Positions 7,578-11,275 of a stretch of DNA of 11,275 bases are shown piece after piece. The translations under genes and the position numbers were made by a program. The first letter of the stretch is position 1. Each line of letters opens with the position of its first letter. Source of the DNA: Chloroflexota bacterium. Its GTDB lineage: Bacteria > Chloroflexota > Anaerolineae > Thermoflexales > Thermoflexaceae. The DNA lies in NCBI GenBank assembly GCA_030550075.1, contig JAUQQB010000054.1:1-11275 (forward strand), given 5' to 3'. The notes under the pieces are model-generated. The model did no database searches, had not been told where the DNA came from, and was given only the letters and a program-made list of their open reading frames with translations.

Positions 7578-8048
7578 ATGAAACAGATTACCCTTCTGGC
7601 TACCGGTGAGCGACTGGTGGGGAGAGGCGTCAGGGCTTTCAATCCCGTTCTTGAGGAAATACTCCGTTCCGCAAGCCGGGAAATCCAGATTGCAGTTTAC
7701 CGGGTGGATATTTCTGCCTTACCTCTGCTGGACATTCTGGAGGAAGCGACCCATCGGGGAGTACGGGTTTTGCTCATCCTGTCCGCATTGAACGAACAAC
7801 CGGAGATTGTCCAGCGCAAATTATTCCATCTCAGTGGATTGCCAGGCGCTCAGGTGGTGGATTTTCGGCTGGAGAAAGGAGATCTTCTCCACGCCAAGAC
7901 CATTGTGGTGGATCGCCAGCGGGCCGTTATTGGATCGGCCAATCTGACATGGGGCGGTCTGGTTCGTAACTATGAGATCGGGGTTCTCCTTGAAGGTCCG
8001 GAGGCCTGGGAGATTGCCCGATTACTTGATATACTGGCCGGAGCCTGA
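7578..8048 (+). CDS. drmC: Phospholipase D-family protein DrmC, short form
   Basis: The 156-residue protein has a single HKD motif: His105, Lys107 and Asp112 in HAKTIVVD, followed by GSANLTWGG (119-127). It also has the N-terminal strand EIQIAVYRVD and the helix-strand segment THRGVRVLLIL seen in PLD nucleases. Single-HKD members form their active site as a dimer. In DISARM, DrmC is the PLD-domain component, presumed to be a nuclease, and reports on the B. paralicheniformis and Serratia systems suggest it is not always essential. It is shorter than I expect for DrmC (usually well over 200 residues), so an N-terminal region may be missing. No better upstream start exists because the gene begins 7 nt after drmB. 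The stop TGA 8046-8048 is followed in the same frame, without another stop, by the next ORF. Confidence 0.88.
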   Translation: MKQITLLATGERLVGRGVRAFNPVLEEILRSASREIQIAVYRVDISALPLLDILEEATHRGVRVLLILSALNEQPEIVQRKLFHLSGLPGAQVVDFRLEKGDLLHAKTIVVDRQRAVIGSANLTWGGLVRNYEIGVLLEGPEAWEIARLLDILAGA

Positions 8049-8060
8049 TACCTGATTGAT

Positions 8061-8612
8061 ATGGTAACACTCCGGGGCGGCGTGGAGCTATGGATAGCCT
8101 CGGGTGCAGCCAGGTGCAAATTGAAGTCAGCCTTTCCGGACTTCTGGCACGAGGTCAGCTGGAATTATAGCGAACTGGACGAGGAGGGCCGGCCCCGCTG
8201 CCTCTACTTCCGGGAGGAGCCGTCGGTGAGCCTGCAGGGGCGGGAGGTGGTCATTCGGGCCGACCTCTGCATCCGGCAACGGGAGGCGGCCCTCTACGCC
8301 CCGGTCGCGCCGGCCGAGACTCGGGGCGTGGCCGAGCCGACGGCGGCCTTTCCGGCCGCCGGGCCGACGGCGGCCCCCGCGCCGGCCCCGGCGGTTGGGG
8401 CTCCGGCGGGCCGCGCCGCCCTCCAGGTGCGCTTCACCCTCCCCTTCGGCCGCGTCTCCGACCTCTTCGGCCTCCTGCGGCTCCTGCACGAGCGCTTCCG
8501 CACCCTCCGCATCACCATCCACGCCACCGACGGCGCCATCCCCGAGGCCGAAATTGAGGATAAAATCCGCGAGACCTTCCGCCAAATGGGCGTGGAGGCG
8601 GAGATAGAATAG
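8061..8612 (+). CDS. Unknown protein, possible C-terminal remnant (DUF499-like end)
   Basis: A 183-residue ORF that I do not firmly recognise. Residues 1-80 hold a Trp/Arg-rich segment (DFWHEVSWNY, then CLYFREEPSVSL). Residues 81-119 are an Ala/Pro/Gly-rich linker. Residues 120-183 look like a small alpha/beta domain (LQVRFTLPFGRVSDLFGLLR, then RITIHATDG, then EDKIRETFRQMGVEAEIE). That last part resembles, from memory, the C-terminal end of DUF499 AAA-type ATPases, which occur in defence islands; this is inference only. No ribosome site precedes ATG 8061, and the ORF is in frame with drmC, 12 nt after its stop. Base composition changes inside it, from drmC-like to very GC-rich. It may be the 3' end of a disrupted gene, or a small partner of the STAND gene 16 nt downstream. 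The start is unresolved. Confidence 0.5.
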   Translation: MVTLRGGVELWIASGAARCKLKSAFPDFWHEVSWNYSELDEEGRPRCLYFREEPSVSLQGREVVIRADLCIRQREAALYAPVAPAETRGVAEPTAAFPAAGPTAAPAPAPAVGAPAGRAALQVRFTLPFGRVSDLFGLLRLLHERFRTLRITIHATDGAIPEAEIEDKIRETFRQMGVEAEIE

Positions 8613-8618
8613 TGCATT

Positions 8619-8624
8619 AGAGGA
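8619..8624 (+). promoter_or_regulatory. Ribosome binding site of the STAND gene
   Basis: AGAGGA lies four bases before ATG 8629. Another ATG at 8625 is in a different frame that does not stay open. The site supports 8629 as the start. Confidence 0.6.
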
Positions 8625-8628
8625 ATGC

Positions 8629-11259
8629 ATGACACTGGAAGCCCTTTTTGCCGCCGTCGCCGAAGCCGTTTTCAGTTACCTGCTCCAGGAGTCCGGCCTG
8701 GCCGACCGGGCGCGCGCCGTGCTGGGCGTTGACCCTGAGCGCAAGGCCTTCCAGACCGCGCTGGCGCGGGCCTACGCCGCCTTTGCCCGCCAGTACCCCG
8801 ACCTGGCCGCCTCCCTCTTTGACGAGACCTTCCTCAAGACCGGGGCCGCGCCGCTGCTGGCGCAATTCCTCACCCGCCGGGGCCATCCCGACCCGGCCGA
8901 ACTGGCCCGCCGCTGGGCCGCGCACCTGGGCCACCCCGACCCCGAATCCTGGCCGCGCCTGGGCGAAGCCACCCGCGCCGCTGCCGACTTCCTGCGCTGG
9001 CTGGAGGCGGAACTGGCGAAGCAACCGGCGCTCCAGCCTCTCTGGGACTCCCGCGCCCTGGAGCGCATTGCGGCGGATACCAGTGCCATCCGCGCCGCGC
9101 TGGAGCGCCTGCTGGAGCAGCGCCCCACCCCGGCGGACGTGGAGACCCTGCGCCGGGCACTGCGGGAAGGCCGCCTGACCATCGCCACCGGCGACCGCGC
9201 TGTGGCCCTGGGCGGCTCTGCCGAGGGCGCCGTTATCATCACCGGTGATGTCCGCATTGAACTCAGCGCCCCTCAGCGCACCGACCTGGAGCGCCTGCTG
9301 GCAGCCCGGTTGCACAACGTCCCCCCGCTGCCCGACCACTACGTTCCCCGCGAACCGTTCCTGGAACCGTTGCGCCGTGCCCTGCTGGGGGACGGCGCCA
9401 CCACCCTGGGCATCATCGGCGTGCGCGGGATGGGCGGCATCGGCAAGTCGGTGCTGGCCGCTGCCCTGGCGCGCGACCCGCAGGTGCAGGCCGCCTTTCC
9501 CGATGGCATCGTCTGGCTCTCCATTGGCCGTAACCCCAACCTCCCCGCTCGCCAGGAAGACCTCTACCTGGTCCTGACCGGCGAACGGGAGAATTTCAAA
9601 GACGCCGAGCAGGGACGGCTTTTCCTGAGCACTGCCCTGGAGAAAAAGGCCTGCCTGGTCATCCTGGACGACATCTGGGACGCGCACCACGCCGGGGCCT
9701 TCCCCCGCCTGCCGGAAGGTTCGCCCGCGCGCTACCTGCTCACCACCCGCATCGGCGAGGTGCTGCAGACGCTGGGGGCACAGGAGTTTTCGCTGGACGT
9801 GCTGGAGCCGGAGCAGGCCCTCCGCCTGCTGGCCGACTGGGCCGGGCAGCCAGTGGAGAGTTTGCCGCCAGAGGCTGCAGAGGTGGCGAGGGAGTGCGGC
9901 TACCTGCCTCTGGCGCTGGCGATGGTGGGCGCGTTCGTCCGCCAGAACCCCGAAAGTTGGGGGCGCGCCCTGCGTCGCCTCAAAACGGCTGACCTGGAAA
10001 AACTGCGCACCCTCTTCCCCGGCTACGAGCACCCCACCCTGCTGGCCGCGCTGGCAGTGAGCGTGGACGCCCTGCCGGAGCGGGCGCGCGAGCGCTACCT
10101 GGACCTGGCCGTCTTTCCCGAAGAGGCGGCCATCCCGCCCGCCATCCTGCAGGCCTTCTGGGCGCCCCTGGGGCTGGATGAGGACGGCGTCCTGGACCTG
10201 ATAGACGCCTTCGTGAACCGCTCCCTGGCCCGCCGCGACGAATCCGGCGCCCTGCGCCTGCACGACCTGCAGCACGACTACCTGCGCGCCACCCTGGGGG
10301 ATAAACTGCCAGCCCTGCACTGCCGCTTCCTGCTCGCCTGCGCCCGGTCCCTGCTGGGCGAGTGCGCTCAAGACCTGGAGGGCCTGCCCTGGCATCGCCT
10401 GCCCGCCGGGACGCCCTACCTCTGGGACCACCTGGTCCGCCACCACATCGCCGCCGGGGCGTGGGAGGCCCTCTACCGCCTGCTGACCGATTTTGACTAC
10501 CTGGAGGCCCGCTGCCGGGCGACCTCCGTCTTTGACCTGGAGACCGACTACCGCCTGGCCCTGAAGGCCTGGGGCGGCGATGCCGGACAGCGGGACGTCC
10601 TGGCCGCCTTTGAGGAGCGCCTGCGCCTGGAGGAACACCACATTGCTCCGTACCCCGACTACCTCTTTCCGGCCCTCTACAACCACCTGACCTGGCTGGA
10701 TGCGCCCGACGGCCCCCTGCACGCTCTGTGCGAGAAGGCGCGGGAGGGGCGGCGGGACTGGCTGCGCTCCCTGCAGGACCCGCGTCCCCAGCCCCCGCCC
10801 TGGCTGCGCTCGCTGGAAGGGCATACGGCGAGTGTGCGGGCGGTGGCGGTGAGCGCGGATGGGCGCACCATCGTCAGCGGTTCGGCCGACCGCACGGTGA
10901 AGGTGTGGGAGGCCGAGACGGGGCGCCTGCTCCGCTCGCTGGAAGGGCATACGGCGAGTGTGCTGACGGTGGCGCTGAGCGCGGATGGGCGCACCATCGT
11001 CAGCGGTTCGGCCGACCGCCCGGTGAAGGTGTGGGAGGCCGGGACGGGGCGCCTGCTCCGCTCACTGGAAGGGCATACGGGACCGGTGAATGCGGTGGCG
11101 CTGAGCGCGGATGGGCGCACCATCGTCAGCGGGTCGGCCGACCGCACGGTGAAGGTGTGGGAGGCCGGGACGGGGCGCCTGCTCCGCTCGCTGGAAGGGC
11201 ATGCGGCGAGTGTGCTGGCGGTGGCGCTGAGCGCGGATGGGCGCACCATCGTCAGCAGT
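8629..11259 (+). CDS. STAND NTPase (NB-ARC with WD40 repeats), 3' end missing
   Basis: The frame is open from ATG 8629 to the end of genomic sequence, 877 residues. Residues 1-165 are mostly helical with no enzyme motif that I recognise. Next comes a short glycine-rich segment, ALGGSAEGAVIITGD (193-207), of a type seen before the NTPase in other STAND proteins. The NB-ARC module follows: P-loop GMGGIGKS (267-274, Lys273), kinase-2 VILDDIWD (344-351), LLTTR (370-374), the GLPL-type motif CGYLPLALA (423-431), and LHDLQHDYL with His545-Asp546 at the MHD position. After a helical segment, WD40 repeats begin near 725: three complete 42-residue repeats and a fourth cut off. A full propeller needs about seven, so a large part is missing. 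Such proteins are sensors that oligomerise on ligand binding; many bacterial ones act in phage defence. Very GC-rich, unlike the DISARM genes. Confidence 0.92.
10815..11259 (+). repeat. Tandem 126-bp WD40-coding repeats
   Basis: GGAAGGGCAT recurs at 10815, 10941, 11067 and 11193, an exact period of 126 bp (42 codons). Three full units and the first 67 bases of a fourth are present. By hand comparison, units 1 and 2 differ at 6 of 126 bases and units 2 and 3 at 12. Nearly all differences change the amino acid and cluster just after the EGH motif. Such similarity implies recent duplication or gene conversion, and it explains why assembly stopped here. Confidence 0.93.
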
Positions 11260-11275
11260 AGATCGGAAGAGCGTC
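11260..11275. other. Illumina adapter contamination at contig end
   Basis: The final 16 bases, AGATCGGAAGAGCGTC, match the start of the common Illumina TruSeq-type adapter (the AGATCGGAAGAGC core continued by GTC). The preceding WD40 units continue GTCAGC with GGTTCGG or GGGTCGG at this point, and this tail departs from them. These bases are not genomic, and codons read from them (RSEER) are false. Positions 11257-11259 are probably genomic but are the least certain bases. Confidence 0.93.

Larger units (their letters stand above)
206..8048 (+). other. DISARM-type defence operon
   Basis: Five genes in one direction with overlaps of 37 and 41 nt and gaps of 3 and 7 nt: C5 methyltransferase, HhH-GPD glycosylase, drmA, drmB, drmC. 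The drmA-drmB-drmC core plus a C5 methyltransferase is the signature of class 2 DISARM, an anti-phage system. The class 2 gene drmE is not seen, nor drmD or the adenine methyltransferase drmMI of class 1. The operon has lower G+C than both flanks, consistent with horizontal acquisition. The 5' end is complete. A sixth gene could in principle lie elsewhere in the genome. Confidence 0.9.

Noticed and set aside
100..8200. Direct repeats or attachment sites at the island edges
   Set aside because: Comparing about 100-150 with about 8040-8200 by eye gave only trivial matches, and no integrase or transposase is present.
8617..10950. A 777-residue open frame on the minus strand
   Set aside because: It is the mirror of the GC-rich STAND gene. 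The plus-strand frame carries NB-ARC motifs in the right order and WD40 repeats, while the minus frame has only low-complexity Gln/Gly/Ala text.
10815..11259. A CRISPR array as explanation of the regular repeats
   Set aside because: The 126-bp units are contiguous, in frame and code for WD40; there are no unique spacers between short repeats.
10728..11261. A plus-strand Gly/Arg/Ala-rich repeat protein in another frame of the WD40 array
   Set aside because: It is only the repeat read in the wrong frame; the correct frame gives canonical WD40 sequence continuous with the NB-ARC gene.

Overview
This window holds a compact anti-phage operon of the DISARM type, followed by a composition break and the first part of a STAND (NB-ARC/WD40) NTPase gene. 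All genes lie on the + strand. The organism cannot be named from the sequence. A GC-rich background, the style of the STAND protein and leader-type hairpins would fit a Chloroflexota (Anaerolineae-like) bacterium from a metagenome, but this is a weak guess. The last 16 bases match the common Illumina adapter, so the right end is an assembly artefact and not genome.

Layout. Positions 1-114 are very GC-rich and hold a leftward (minus-strand) intrinsic terminator or attenuator, with leader-like hairpins behind a TACAAT -10-like box. At about 115 the G+C content falls. Positions 206-8048 hold five tightly packed genes: a C5-cytosine DNA methyltransferase (DrmMII type), a 4Fe-4S HhH-GPD glycosylase resembling the G:T mismatch enzyme Mig.Mth, the large DrmA helicase, the DUF1998 protein DrmB and a short phospholipase-D protein DrmC. 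They overlap by 37 and 41 nt and are then separated by 3 and 7 nt, so they should be one translationally coupled operon. Neither drmE (class 2) nor drmD/drmMI (class 1) is present.

From about 8160 the G+C content rises sharply. A 183-residue unknown ORF (8061-8612) straddles the change. It sits in the same frame as drmC, beyond drmC's stop codon, and may be the 3' remnant of a larger gene. It is followed after 16 nt by the STAND NTPase gene (8629 to the end), which ends in near-identical 126-bp WD40 repeats where the contig breaks.

How the parts work together. In DISARM, methylation marks host DNA while DrmA-DrmB, with DrmC, act on incoming unmodified DNA. Deaminated 5-methylcytosine gives G:T mismatches, so a mismatch glycosylase encoded between the methyltransferase and drmA would repair the damage the methylation itself causes, as Vsr does beside Dcm. 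The STAND gene is a second probable defence or sensing gene next door. The most notable points are the glycosylase built into a DISARM operon that lacks the usual class-defining subunits, and WD40 repeats whose differences are almost all amino-acid changing.
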